Assembly (NCBI GenBank): GCA_032622095.1
Contig: CP136065.1
Coordinates: 151,783,577-151,847,576, forward strand
Origin: Siphonodentalium dalli
Taxonomy: Eukaryota; Mollusca; Scaphopoda; Gadilida; Siphonodentaliidae
Length of the DNA stretch: 64,000 bases
Direction: 5' to 3'
Shown: piece after piece, positions 22,501 to 32,939 of the stretch
Numbering within the stretch: the first letter of the stretch is position 1
How the letters are laid out: the number at the start of each line of letters is the position of its first letter
Made by a program: the position numbers and the translations under genes
Notes under the pieces: model-generated
The model's database searches: none
The model's input: only the letters and a program-made list of their open reading frames with translations
Told to the model about the DNA's origin: nothing

Positions 22501-23567
22501 CCATGGTATCTATATTTTGGCATCACGCCAAGAATTGGAAATAGCTGTTTTAGATATCTTGCCTGAGAAATATCTGCACCTGTTGGTGACTTGAGTACTT
22601 AGATTATGATTATACAAACCCTGGCCTAGAATGATAGAGACACAGTTGCAGGGGTCGCACAGAGTTAGCAGTGCCGGGAATCGCCAACCAGTAACTATAT
22701 GACCAAGAGATATAGATTTCTCATCCAGAGAAGTCATCAGTCTTCTCTATTTGCACCACAGCGCCATGACACAGTCCCCTGAGTGTCGAATGAACCACCA
22801 AGTGTAACACAGCAAGAGAGAGAAGTGTGGGAGTCACACTGAAAGTTAGCAGCGCCCAGCCTTCTACGTTTACACCGCAGCTGCTACACAGGTATAGTGT
22901 TTGCAAAGTAAAAGGACAACATTTTGTAGAGTGAGTTTATTTTTTTTATAGAAATAGATTCAGTAACAATAAAATTGAGAAATTATTATAAGATTACATG
23001 CAGATCTAATAAAATGTTTTATTTTTGAAAAGTAAAGTAGGATGGAATGTATATCACAATATAAATGATTTGGTCCACTTTCAAAAGCAGAATCTCCTAG
23101 TGAAAGATTAGTGCTTGGTACCTCATCAAGTATATTTGAGGAATTGTTTATACCATTACCCAAGGTAATTATTATCACAACTGTTGAATGCATGGCAGAT
23201 TAATTTAATGTTGATATTGATTGCAGTGCTTCTCATTTGGAATGTTTATTGAAGAGTAATTTAGTTAGTTAGATGTCCTGTTTTCTGATATGGTATAACC
23301 AATATAGTTGATGTGGTCAGCAATAAATAATTCAATATTACATTCTACAATCGCGTATACTGTCCGAATGCTGAAATATCAGTCTGAACCACAAAATAAG
23401 CATATGATTATTGTTTCTCCAGTTCAAAAGTACCTTCTGATGCATAATACAGATGTGGAGGGGGAAACTACAATGCTGTTATTCGGACATATAGTTGAAA
23501 GTAAAAAGCAACAAAACAAGAACCATTTCCTGCAAACAAAAGTATATTTTGATTTTTCACCTAATAT
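22501..23567. other. unassigned intergenic sequence
   Basis: No gene recognised. Short ORFs at 22510-22906 (-) and 23308-23571 (+) are unlike any family I know. Two phrases with CACAGCGCCATGACAC and CACCGCAGCTGCTACAC suggest a weak local duplication about 115 bp apart. Confidence 0.35.
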
Positions 23568-23571
23568 TTAA

Positions 23572-24744
23572 CCCTTTGAACCCTGGCTCCCCACAACGAT
23601 CGACACCAAGACCCTGGGCTCCCAGTGTTATTTTTTATTTGTTGTAGACTTTGTTTAGGCGCAATGGGTGGGTTCCGTTTAAGTGGTGCCACAGATCTGA
23701 AACTTTACATGTATGTTCCCCATGGACCACTGAGTATTTTAAGACCGGGATACATTGCCACACGATCTCTCCCTGGCAACAGTTGCTATGCAGCTACCCG
23801 AAATCGAATGTAAAATGCAATTATAGCTTTTATTGACGTATTTCAGCCCTAGGAAATGACGTTTTCGATGCAGCCCATGCCCCACTGTGAAATTTGTTAT
23901 ATATCTGGCCGGATGAGTGAACCAAACTTTTGTTTAAGGGTATAGCAACGGTTGCTAACCCTAAATGATCCAATGACACCATTGCCCTGAGCATTCAATC
24001 GTATTATGCCCCATTTTATACATTTCCTAGGCGGATGTTACGTTTTTTCGAAATCACGTGACGAGCGTTTTGGTTGGTCTCGTCGACAATCAAATGCCAG
24101 AGTGCATGATCCCAGAATAAATTTAAGTACTCCACCTTGGGGTGTACTGTCCATAGTTATTGAAGTTGGTACATTCTTTGGTCCCGGCTTCTCGTTCGGT
24201 GTAAAGGTTGGTATGACAAACGAATTTGCGTCCCTTTTCAACGTATGGACATTATGATCACCGTGACTAATTGCAGGTATGAAGCCACGCCCCTACCTCG
24301 ACATAAGCTCCGCCCACTTCCACAACACCTCAACTACCCCATACATTGATCTCTTGTCTTGAAACAACGCCACCCACTCCTGGAGCGACTGACGTCTCAA
24401 TATCTCCCAGTGTCACTGTGCTTTCGTTCTCCCATTCTAACTCACAAATGGCTTAGTCATCATCATCGAAATCTTCAGCGTCCGATTCCAAAATTTGCCG
24501 GACCACCTCGTCTACCGAAAATGTTTTAGGCTTCATAATTCATGATGCTGTGTGCTTAAACACAATAGCAACAAGACACAAAGAAAAACATTATTATTGG
24601 AGAAGCAGATGACCGCGACGATGTATGTAAACAACAAACATGTGGCGGTCGATATATGGCCGGTCCAGCGGCCGGTATACCGGCCGCTGGGGTATTTGGG
24701 GGTTCACACAGCGGCCGATTTTCCGGCCGCTCGGGTTCAAAGGG
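23572..24744 (-). mobile_element. piggyBac-like TTAA element (CCCTTTGAACCC family, copy A)
   Basis: Termini CCCTTTGAACCC and GGGTTCAAAGGG with TTAA at 23568-23571 and 24745-24748. The whole 1173 bp matches the copy at 61620-62810 in opposite orientation. A perfect 26 bp palindrome containing GGCCGGTATACCGGCC lies at 24665-24690. Reading the minus strand, a start at about 24536 begins a frame equal to that of the other copy (MKPKTFSVDEVVRQIL), but an in-frame TAA replaces the Tyr codon after the acidic Asp run. The reading frame is thus broken here. Confidence 0.9.
24310..24536 (-). pseudogene. broken piggyBac-like acidic N-terminal fragment
   Basis: The minus-strand frame starts MKPKTFSVDEVVRQILESDA and runs into an Asp-rich segment, the kind of acidic N-terminus seen in piggyBac-family transposases. 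A premature TAA follows the Asp run, where the copy at 61828-62040 has a Tyr codon. No DDD catalytic domain follows in the element. Confidence 0.55.
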
Positions 24745-24748
24745 TTAA

Positions 24749-25363
24749 AAAAAAAAATATATATATCACAGGCTAGAGAAATGTGAACAATAGATTTCAT
24801 GATTTTCATAAATCTGTATAGATTTGTAATAAAATAAGTTATGGTGCATATACATATTGGTGTAAAACAGGTGTATATCACATTTAAACATGTAACAAGT
24901 ATAATTTTAACATACTGAATAACAATAAGCTTGCAAATTTTTTCACAATGATACAACTCAATATTTGGTCAATGTGGGACAAAATAAGGAGTGATGAAAT
25001 TAATTGTATACCAGTACAAATAATTAAAAAACTGTGTGGGAGTTTCAAACCATTTACTTATGCCAGGCTTTTATTCTGATCGTTGAATGGAAATAGGAAG
25101 ATAAATATATAATACTTCATCTAAAAGTGGAGTTTCATTGGCTTAGAAAGTTACTACCAATTGGTAGCTATTTATTGCCTCAACAATTATAATAAAAAAA
25201 GTTTCAACATATTAGATATTTGGATGTGGATAATGAATACAACCAAGCAACCCGATTTGATATGATACTCAGGTTTTGGCATCTCTGTGTGAATTCCCAG
25301 AACACTGCACAGATGAGAAACAATCTCACCACATAAGAATTATCATTCACAACTGATTCACAA
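24749..25363. other. unassigned AT-rich sequence
   Basis: Begins with a poly-A tract after the TTAA site. No supported gene, no recognised repeat. Confidence 0.4.
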
Positions 25364-25567
25364 CCCTTTCGTGACTGGAGCTTCCTGAATTTTTGCGAAA
25401 ACCCTGTGCCAACGTATTCTCTTATTTAAGAGAATACATTGGCCAAACAATATTTACCTAGATCTTGTAAGCCAGTGTATTTTCCCATGGGAGCCTCGCA
25501 TATATCAGAGAATGCACTGGCACAGGATATTTAATGCTGCACCCACACAGCTCCTCTCATGAAAGGG
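25364..25567. mobile_element. piggyBac-like TTAA MITE (CCCTTTCATGA family)
   Basis: Left end CCCTTTCGTGACTGGAGCTT, right end TCATGAAAGGG followed by TTAA (25568-25571). The left flank reads CACA, so one TTAA has decayed. The interior matches 7024-8054 and 8405-8525. Confidence 0.78.
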
Positions 25568-26212
25568 TTAAGCTCCGTAGGTGTTTTGAGATACATCTTA
25601 ACAAATTATGTACACATAAGACGATATTACTCAAGAATTCACTTGTGAAATGTGCGACTTCGAGCATGTATCTAATCTAGTTGCAGTGTTGCTGGCAAAT
25701 TGCAGGATTTGTTTGCCGCCTGCAAGTTCTCATTGTACCCTATGTGTTTCTAATGTGGTGGATCATGCCAACCACATGATTTATGGAGGGGCTTCTATCA
25801 GGAACATTGTACTATTCTATGAACAAATAGGAGTATACCATGAAAACCAATATTATAACAATCTCAATAGACAAGTTTAGACCTGACCACTTCACACTTC
25901 AGACTTCTGTTGCTATATTCTTGGCACAAAGAATGATGTGGTATTTATGGCCAGATGTTTAAAAAGTTGTATGTAACGGTCATATTGCTGATCGTCTACT
26001 TGGATGTTGTTATTAGGCCAAATCAAATTGATGTTTTGTTTCCTCAGACACTGCTCCCCTCATAAAAAATGGCTATGACCCATAAAAAAAATCATCATGC
26101 CCGTTAGCTTCACAATGCTATGTCCACATTCTCTTGTCCACTACCGACTATAAATTTAGCTAGACACATTTCAACTTATATTTAATATTTCCCTTTGATA
26201 TTTCTGATAATA
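25568..26212. other. unassigned sequence with one unrecognised 76-codon ORF
   Basis: An ATG at 25650 opens a 76-codon frame (MCDFEHVSNLVAVLLANCRI, later CRICLPPASSHCTLCVSNVV) to 25880 on the plus strand. It contains paired cysteines (CRIC, CTLC) but no domain I can name. It may be chance. Confidence 0.3.
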
Positions 26213-26216
26213 TTAA

Positions 26217-26668
26217 AGGTATTCAATCTGATTCGATGGTCCCCATATAAACAGATTCCAACAACAACAATATTTTTAGAAATGCCGCTTAAGTTATCAG
26301 AATTGATTAATTGCCGAAAAATAATGCTAACCACTGTCAACTATAGTATAAAATTGCACGAAACATGTAATTTATCAACATGTTGTTCGATGAAATTTGG
26401 CCTTATTATCCACAGAAAGCCTCTTGATTTTAGAGTTATTCATCTTCATCCGCAATTTGGTCCGAGACCTGTGGCTCATCGACTGTTTACTGGGCCACTA
26501 ATAATTCTCGATGTTGAAAAATTATAGATTTAAAAAATCGATATCTAATAACTCTGAGCTTTGATAGGTGGGTTCCTCGACTCGAATCAAATATTTTTGA
26601 CCCCCCCCCCCCCCTCCCCGAGTCCAATAAATAGAAATTGAGGGGCGCTTAATCGGATTATGCATCTT
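26217..26668. mobile_element. TTAA-flanked palindromic MITE (AGGTACTC family, copy 2)
   Basis: Left terminus AGGTATTCAATCTGATTCGA after TTAA (26213-26216). The right terminus is degenerate (ATCGGATTATGCATCTT) and is followed by TTAA at 26669-26672. The interior shares CTCTGAGCTTTGATAGGTGGG and CGACTCGAATCAAATATTTTTGACC phrases with the other copies. It contains a C-run. It is the most diverged of the four copies. Confidence 0.72.
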
Positions 26669-27173
26669 TTAAAGTTTTCTTTTTGGTTCATTTAAACTAT
26701 GTACTTGGGTTGTGCAACAGACTTAAAATTGCCACACTGATGATACAATGTTTTTTGATAATTCGGTAGTAAACATATATAAACCTGCCTGTATGGAATT
26801 TTTTTTTTTTAAATGTGGGAATAAAAACGTGCCTGCTGGGAAAAATATATATAAAAACCTGTTTTGCCTGCCCATTTTTAAATAATAAAAACTATCCGAC
26901 AAACAGATAATCAAGATTTGTGTGGCCTTACTATTTAATATTGTTAATCACAATCCAAATAATTCATATTGTACCATGAGTCAAAGGTAATTCAACTTGC
27001 TTGGTAGAACCAAACATAGTCTGGCAGTCTGGTCAATTTACACAGAGAAATTAGATTGAAGCTTTTATGGATTGAGTTATCCTGTTTGTACAATCAGTCA
27101 ATACAAAGACCACATCTGGCAATCTGATGAGTAGTGAGTCACAGTAACAGAAGTTTGAAATGTAAAATTGTTG

Positions 27174-27273
27174 NNNNNNNNNNNNNNNNNNNNNNNNNNN
27201 NNNNNNNNNNNNNNNNNNNNNNNNNNNNNNNNNNNNNNNNNNNNNNNNNNNNNNNNNNNNNNNNNNNNNNNNN
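27174..27273. other. assembly gap of 100 N
   Basis: Exactly 100 consecutive N, the conventional placeholder for a gap of unknown size. The left arm of the inverted repeat at 27288 begins just after it, which suggests the palindromic structure broke the assembly. Confidence 0.99.
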
Positions 27274-27287
27274 GCAAGGGGGTCTTG

Positions 27288-28870
27288 GGGCACCATACAT
27301 CACCAATCGTTTGATCTAAATCGATAAAGAGACTGCATGAGAAAAGACTTTTCCCAATTTGGACCAATTGGGTGGTGGCCATTTTGGATTGGGGTTGGGT
27401 ATTAGGCGGTCATTTTGGATTGGAGTTGGGTGTTAGGTGGTCGAAAGGATGTAATGAGATCACCACACAACACCTTTTGTTCGACCGAAATTGGCCAAGA
27501 TGGCTCATCAATGACATAGGTGCCCTAGATTTTCAGACCCCCTCTGAGCGGCATCCATTTTTAATGGGTTGGGTGTTTCAAAACTGTCTTGTGGGCCATG
27601 GTATCCTACACATGTACGCTACATCAATTAAGCACCAGAAATCTGTCTCTTTGTGTGCGACCATTTTGGATGGAGTGGGGTGGATGTGGTTCGAAAGGAG
27701 GGAGTCTTTGTGACCGCTGTACGACACCAGGCGCTTGACCTAAATTGGTTAATGGACTGAGAATTGACATGGTTGTCCTATTTTAACCCATCTGGGAAGC
27801 GGCCATTTTGGATGGGCAGTGGTGGTCAAAAGCTATAGTAGGCCAGGCCACCCTACAACATTGATGGAACTTGGTCAAGCTAGAGGGCTGCATGGTCAAG
27901 CAATGACCTGAGTGGCCTATTCAGACTCATTTTAGCGGTGGCCATTTTGATCGGGGTTGGGGGTGTTTCAAAAGGGTGTCTTAGAACAGACTTGATTTCT
28001 GGTGCTTTTTTTATGTAGCCTATAATTATAGAACAATTTACACCAATGACCCTGTAGCTACATGTAGTCTATATATATACATCGATAAAACACCATAAAT
28101 CAGTCTGCTTGTGTGTTGCCTTTGTTCAAACAAGGATATTATATGCTGGCCCCTTTACACCCTTCCACACTCCACCCAATCTCCACTCAGATGGGTTCAA
28201 ATATGGTAACATGTCATTTCTCAGTCAGTTTACCGAATTCGGTCAAACGATGGTGCATGGCCCAGATATTCCCTCCTTTAGAACCACTCCTAACATCTCA
28301 CCCGATCCAAAATGGTCACCGCCCAAAGCAACACAAAAGCAGATTTCTTGCATATGCTTTATTGATCATGAAGCCTACATATACTAGTAGGTACATAGTC
28401 ATTGACACATTACTGTCAAGCTGTCCCCTCTAACAAATTAGGGTGTTGCAGGGTATAATGGCCCAAGTGTCTTTTTGAAACACCCCACCCGTTAAAAATG
28501 GATGCCACCAAGAGGGATCCGAATAAGGAACCCATGTCATTTCTCAGCCCCTTGGTAGATTTCTGACAAAATAAGAGTATATAATAATGTAAGCTGGCAC
28601 ACAAGTCAGTATTTTGAAACACTCCACCTGTTAAAAATTGGATGCCGCTCAGAGAGGTCCGAACATCTAGGACACCCATGTCATTGATCAGCCCTCTTGT
28701 CCGATTTTGGAAAAATAAAAGATGTTGTGTGGTGGTCCCAACCCAAACCCAATCCAAAATGGCCACCTAACACCAAACCCCGACCAAAAAGGGCCACCGC
28801 CCAATTGGTCCAAATAGGGAAAAGTCTTTTCTCAGTCCCTTGACCTATTTAGATCAAACCATGGGTGATG
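27288..28870. repeat. 1.6 kb large inverted repeat with ATTTTGGAT motifs
   Basis: Left arm 27288 to about 27600 and right arm about 28590-28870 are imperfect inverted copies. Shared landmarks are TTTGATCTAAAT, GAAAAGACTTTTCCC, GACCAATTGGG and CTCTGAGCGGCATCC. The centre (27600-28590) has further diverged units with GGCCATTTTGGAT. GCCATTTTGGAT units are spaced irregularly at 50-200 bp. No coding frame is supported. Confidence 0.75.
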
Positions 28871-29268
28871 TAGGGTGACCCCTCTGTGAACCACACCAAC
28901 TGAACCTAAATGGTTGTCGCCTATTAAACGGCAACACACGAGCAGACTGATATCCGGTGTTTATCGAATTAGCCTACATTTATAGCTACGTCGTCATTGA
29001 CATGCATTGTCCATTACCAGGAGTAATTCTATAATTGTAAGCGACCCAAAGCAATATAGCTCACAAAGTCACTCAAATCGTGAAATTTCCTGTTGGGACG
29101 TTCACCAACAGTGAAGTATATTATTAAGGAACATGTTAGAAATATATTCCCCTGCGTTATTCTTTCGACTTTATAAGGTTCCCTGTCAAAACTTCAAAAA
29201 GTTCCCCGGTTTTGTACTGGTGGAATATGATCTCTAGGGGCGTTTAGACAGAGTAGAGATTCATGGCA

Positions 29269-30782
29269 TCATCTAGGGACAGACATGCTGTCGCTTACAC
29301 CATTTTTGGTAAATGGCCAATGTAGATTGATAAACTTTGTTGGTGGATTGTCTCCGTGCTTGAGTGATGAATTCTTTAGCCTTTGTCGAAAAGCTTGAAT
29401 CATCTCTTGATTCCCGGTGATCATCCATGCAGTTAATTGGAAACTTCTGCATCTGGATGAACGACCCGACCTTGAAATTGTGTCAAGATCATGTCTGGAA
29501 GAACTAGTATGTCTCGTGAAATGTCCACTAATAGTTCTAGAAGAAATGGAAACCACTTCTGGTGAGGTGGGATATGGTGTAATGAATATTAACACGTAAT
29601 ATTCCGTCCCCACTTTTCTCAGTACTTTGAGAATCGAAGGTGGACAGGTGTGCCTGCCAACCGATGCCCAAGGCATCTTTTTCGCAAGCGTTCTGATCTG
29701 GGAATCGGGAACAGAATATTGGAAGCTGAGCATTCTGAAATGTGGCACAGACCGATCAATGGTGGGGTATAGATATTGTATACCCACTGAACTACTCGTT
29801 GGTTAAGCGCCAATCGGTGATTCGAACACAAGCTTTAATTCCTGCTCAGATCACGTTCCTTTTCTCTGGAATATCTGTCATGTTGACGTGCATATCTCTT
29901 GAGACTTGGTCCCCCCTTCTTGTTGATATAAGCCACAACTGTGGAATAGTTGCAGTGAATAAGCACAGATTTGTATGGATGTCACGAACTGTAACAATGT
30001 CAAATGAATGGCTCTCTTAATTCCAGGATATTGATATGTATATACATGTGTATGGAGACACAGAGGTGACCAGGTGTGTGATATTTGTTGATCTGTCATG
30101 TGCCCCCCCCCCCCCCCCCCCACCCAATCCTAATTGGGATTAGGGCATCATGAGGCTGTCCAAATTGAGATGGGAGACTATTGCTGAAGAACCACAACTT
30201 TGTCGTAAAATGTCCAGTGTTCTCCACCAAACCATGTGATGGAGAAACTGTATAAATTGTTCTATCTTTGATTACAGAACACCTTGTGATGGAATGCCAC
30301 TGTTGTAACATATAGAATTGAAGAGGCTTCATATGGAGTTGACCCCATGGACTAGATCTATGCAAGCCACCATCAGACCTAGAATATGAAGAAAATGATG
30401 AGCTGGTAACTCTTGACAGAGAGAAACTTGTTCGAGCTCTGCCATAGGATGTGTGCATCTCTCGAATAATGGGAACACAAACCCTTGGAGCAGATTGAAC
30501 TTGGCACCCAGATAAACAACCTGTTGAGAAGGAACTAGATGAGTCTTTGATTGACTATGAGGACCGAGCAACTGCAAGATTGAACTCATGGGTGCAATTG
30601 GTTGTTGAAGCAGAGACACCTCTTTTTTCACTAGAATCCAATCGTCCAAGTACATCATTGTCTGCATGCCTTTGACGTGGAGATGTGGAAAGTCCAAATT
30701 CGAGTTTGGGAATTTTAAAGTATAACTTTATTCCTAGGTGGTACTTGACCGAAACTTGGCTGAAAAGCATTTCCCTATGCAA
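29269..30782 (-). pseudogene. decayed DIRS-type retrotransposon (RT, RNase H, linker)
   Basis: On the minus strand, 30697-30329 encodes HLHVKGMQTMMYLDDWILVK, then SQQVVYLGAKFNLLQG and HILGLMVACIDLV. These correspond to the reverse transcriptase Y-x-D-D box (here YLDD) and thumb of DIRS-like elements. A frameshift moves the continuation to another frame (SPWGQLHMKPLQFYMLQQW, near 30340). At about 29970-29880 the motif STVVAYINKKGGTKSQE is the RNase H signature typical of DIRS elements. Near 29450-29330, CRSFQLTAWMITGNQEMIQA fits the linker before the tyrosine recombinase. A frame change around 30690 removes sequence after FGLSTSP, and a poly-C run interrupts the body at 30103-30121. No recombinase domain or split direct repeats are seen in the window, so the copy is truncated. 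Confidence 0.82.
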
Positions 30783-31800
30783 AGGCTGTTTTTTTTTAAC
30801 TTTTGTCTTCTGGTAAACTAAGAGTCATAGTTAGTTCCCACAGCAGTACGCCTTGCATGAAAATCGAGAGGAACTGTAATTGAAGTGACAATACCTATAG
30901 CGTTCCCAACTATTTCAGTCAATCCATGGCCAGAGCAAAATAGCCGAACAAGGCAAATGAGGCAATGAGAGAACGTCCAGACCTCGAACAGGCACTTGAT
31001 CTCAGTAATCAAATGTTTATTGCTGAATAAAAAAAATTGACCATGTAGTGACACACCCAACGACTGTGCGTCTTTGTGTCTAATGCAGGCGAAGCACCTG
31101 GTATCAGGACGAGAATGTGGTTATACAAATTCTTCAAGTACGATGTAGTGACCTTGGACACTTGACAAAACGTTACTGAAGTCATCGTTAACGCATAAGA
31201 CAAATTTTCTGAGAAAAGTCCTAGTAATATATTATATGAAGTATTATCCAAGGAATAAGACTTCCCTAGTTCAAGCTCAACGTAAACACTATGTGTGTTA
31301 CATTCAAGAATAGCTAGCCATCTCTGACAGTGTGGCAAATATTTTGAACTAAGACTTCTTTAAAAAGTCTCTCTATGTGGATGAATCAAAACGTACCCCT
31401 GTCAAATTTAGTTATATTATCATTATTGTGTCTCATTACTATCTAAGTTGGCCTTGGGTACTGTCTATTTTTTTTTTTTTTCTTTTTTGGGACAGTATCA
31501 CGATCGTCTGGAGTAAGATTATCCCCTGTAACCTTGTGAACGCTCTGGTATTGTTAATTTGGTATCCCAACTCGTTTATCCTTGAGGATAGTAAGGTGAT
31601 ACCACAGGCAGATGGGCAGGAAATTGACAGGTGGTGGAGTCATGCCAGGAGATGTCCAGACCATGGCCCCCCGATTATAAGCATTATGAAACCATACACT
31701 AGGAGTGTAAGGGCAATACCCACTGAGGTTGAGAGGGGGGTTGCCAATTGTTAGCACCTCTCAAGAAAAAAATAATCTGGGATTCACTGAATGGGGAGAT
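30783..31800. other. unassigned sequence beside the DIRS fragment
   Basis: No gene is supported. The part adjoining 30782 may be 5' DIRS sequence (gag or leader), but I could not recognise it. Short ORFs such as 31009-31338 (-) are not family-like. Confidence 0.35.
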
Positions 31801-31804
31801 TTGG

Positions 31805-32210
31805 AAGCTATAGGTGTATGGGAGGCCAAATTCACATTTATTAATAATTGTGCTGAAGCGCAATTCAATTGCGCTGAAGTGCAATCCAGCTTGATTCATA
31901 TCAATTACGCTGAAGTGTAATTAAATGGCGCTGAAGTGCAATTCAATTGCGCTGAAGCGCAATTATTGTTACAAGCTTACACCCCTGAATAGATAGGTTA
32001 TTCCATTAATTAACTGGGGGTTCCCATATACGGGAAAATAATTGCGCTGAAGCGCAATTAATTTTCTATTGGATTTATTCATTAATTAACTGGGGGGTTT
32101 AGCCATATAGCCATATAGCGAATTGTTCTGAAGCGCAATTGAATTGTACTGAAGCGCAATTGAAGCACAATTATTAATAAATGTGAATTTGTCCTCCCAT
32201 ATAGGTGGGG
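31805..32210. mobile_element. foldback element built from AATTGCGCT hairpin units
   Basis: The ends ATAGGTGTATGGGAGG..AATTCACATTTATTAATAATTGTGC and their inverse (to about 32206) form TIRs of about 45 bp. The interior contains about eight copies of the 20 bp interrupted palindrome AATTGCGCTGAAGCGCAATT. Perfect copies are at 31945-31964 and 32040-32059; variants are at 31846, 31867, 31902, 31926, 32121 and 32142. A second internal duplication is TTCATTAATTAACTGGGGG. There is no coding capacity. Confidence 0.8.
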
Positions 32211-32491
32211 CTGACCAGTGGGCCCAAGGCAGACCATCTGGCTCAGAATGTGAGAAGTGCTGCACTGCCACGTCAGTTACAGATCCTATTTGCTAGTTTA
32301 CGGCATGGGGAGGATGCATTAGCATAGAGTCTCAGTGGTAACATATCTTAGAAAGGAAAATTTATTGCTCCCATCTAGAGGTCACTCAGAAGTTCGGACA
32401 AGTTGAGTTAAATGAGCTATCACTGGTTTTGTCCTTTGATATGCTGCCTATTTATAAGTTAGTTATTAATATAATGTGTGGGCATACTTAC

Positions 32492-32760
32492 AGTTTGTTA
32501 ATAGATTTTCAATTTTGGACTTTGTACACATCCCTTCTTGTTGATAGACTTTGATATCATTGAAAGAGTAATCCAATTGTTGAAATGCTTGCTTCAGACT
32601 GCTGACATCATGATTAGCCCTTTTACTTTCACGATTTTGACACTTCTGGGTACTGTAATTTTTCACATTAAGTATTAATACATTTCCTCGACTCTTGTGG
32701 TTCATTTTGTACCGAGTTCCATCGAAAAGTTCCTCTTTTGTCATATATCTGCCTGGTTTT
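32492..32760 (-). CDS. caspase-family protein, p20 N-terminal exon
   Basis: On the minus strand the exon starts after the acceptor TTTGTTTGTAG (AG at 32762-32761) and ends at AAACT|GTAAGTATG (GT at 32491-32490), both good sites. The frame reads KPGRYMTKEELFDGTRYKMN, HKSRGNVLILNVKNYS, and later HDVSSLKQAFQQLDYSFNDI, ending KSKIENLLTN. This follows the start of the caspase p20 fold: Y-x-M-x-x-x-x-R-G first strand, N-x-x-x-F/Y, then D-x-x-x-L-x-x-x-F-x-x-L helix and the second strand. The usual R-x-G-[ST] segment with the S1-pocket Arg reads NRESKRANHD, so the Gly is absent. Catalytic SHG and QAC(R/Q)G blocks would be in later exons at lower coordinates and were not found. It is an apoptosis or immune cysteine protease if complete, otherwise an orphan exon. 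Confidence 0.85.
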
Positions 32761-32774
32761 CTACAAACAAAAGC

Positions 32775-32806
32775 AATGAAAGTGTCAATGACATTGAAGC
32801 TCAACA
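32775..32806 (-). repeat. dispersed-repeat end next to the caspase splice acceptor
   Basis: This block matches the 32 bp motif at 20701-20732 and 33443-33474 (AATGAAAGTGTCAATGA core, then AGCTCAAC). It ends 12 bp from the caspase AG acceptor. On the minus strand it supplies TCATTGACACTTTCATT, the region where branch point and pyrimidines are expected. Confidence 0.75.
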
Positions 32807-32939
32807 TGGAGAGGGGTTATAGTCATATATATTACAGTTAATGTGACAGTTTATATGCTCAAGTAACAAGAGGGTACCCTGAAGATGCACAAACAGTTTG
32901 AGATCAATCAGATAAATAATTTGGCTGTTGGGAGTGTCA

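Noticed and set aside
24006-24257. 83-codon ORF conserved in both piggyBac-like copies
   Set aside because: Conservation follows from near-identity of the two element copies; the peptide has no transposase motifs.
27051-27382. ORFs spanning the N run
   Set aside because: They read through unknown bases, so they carry no information.
30096-30123. Gly-rich protein end
   Set aside because: It is translation of a poly-C/G run inserted in the decayed DIRS body.
31377-31754. 125-codon plus-strand ORF
   Set aside because: It lacks a true ATG at its start, crosses a poly-T run, and shows no family resemblance.
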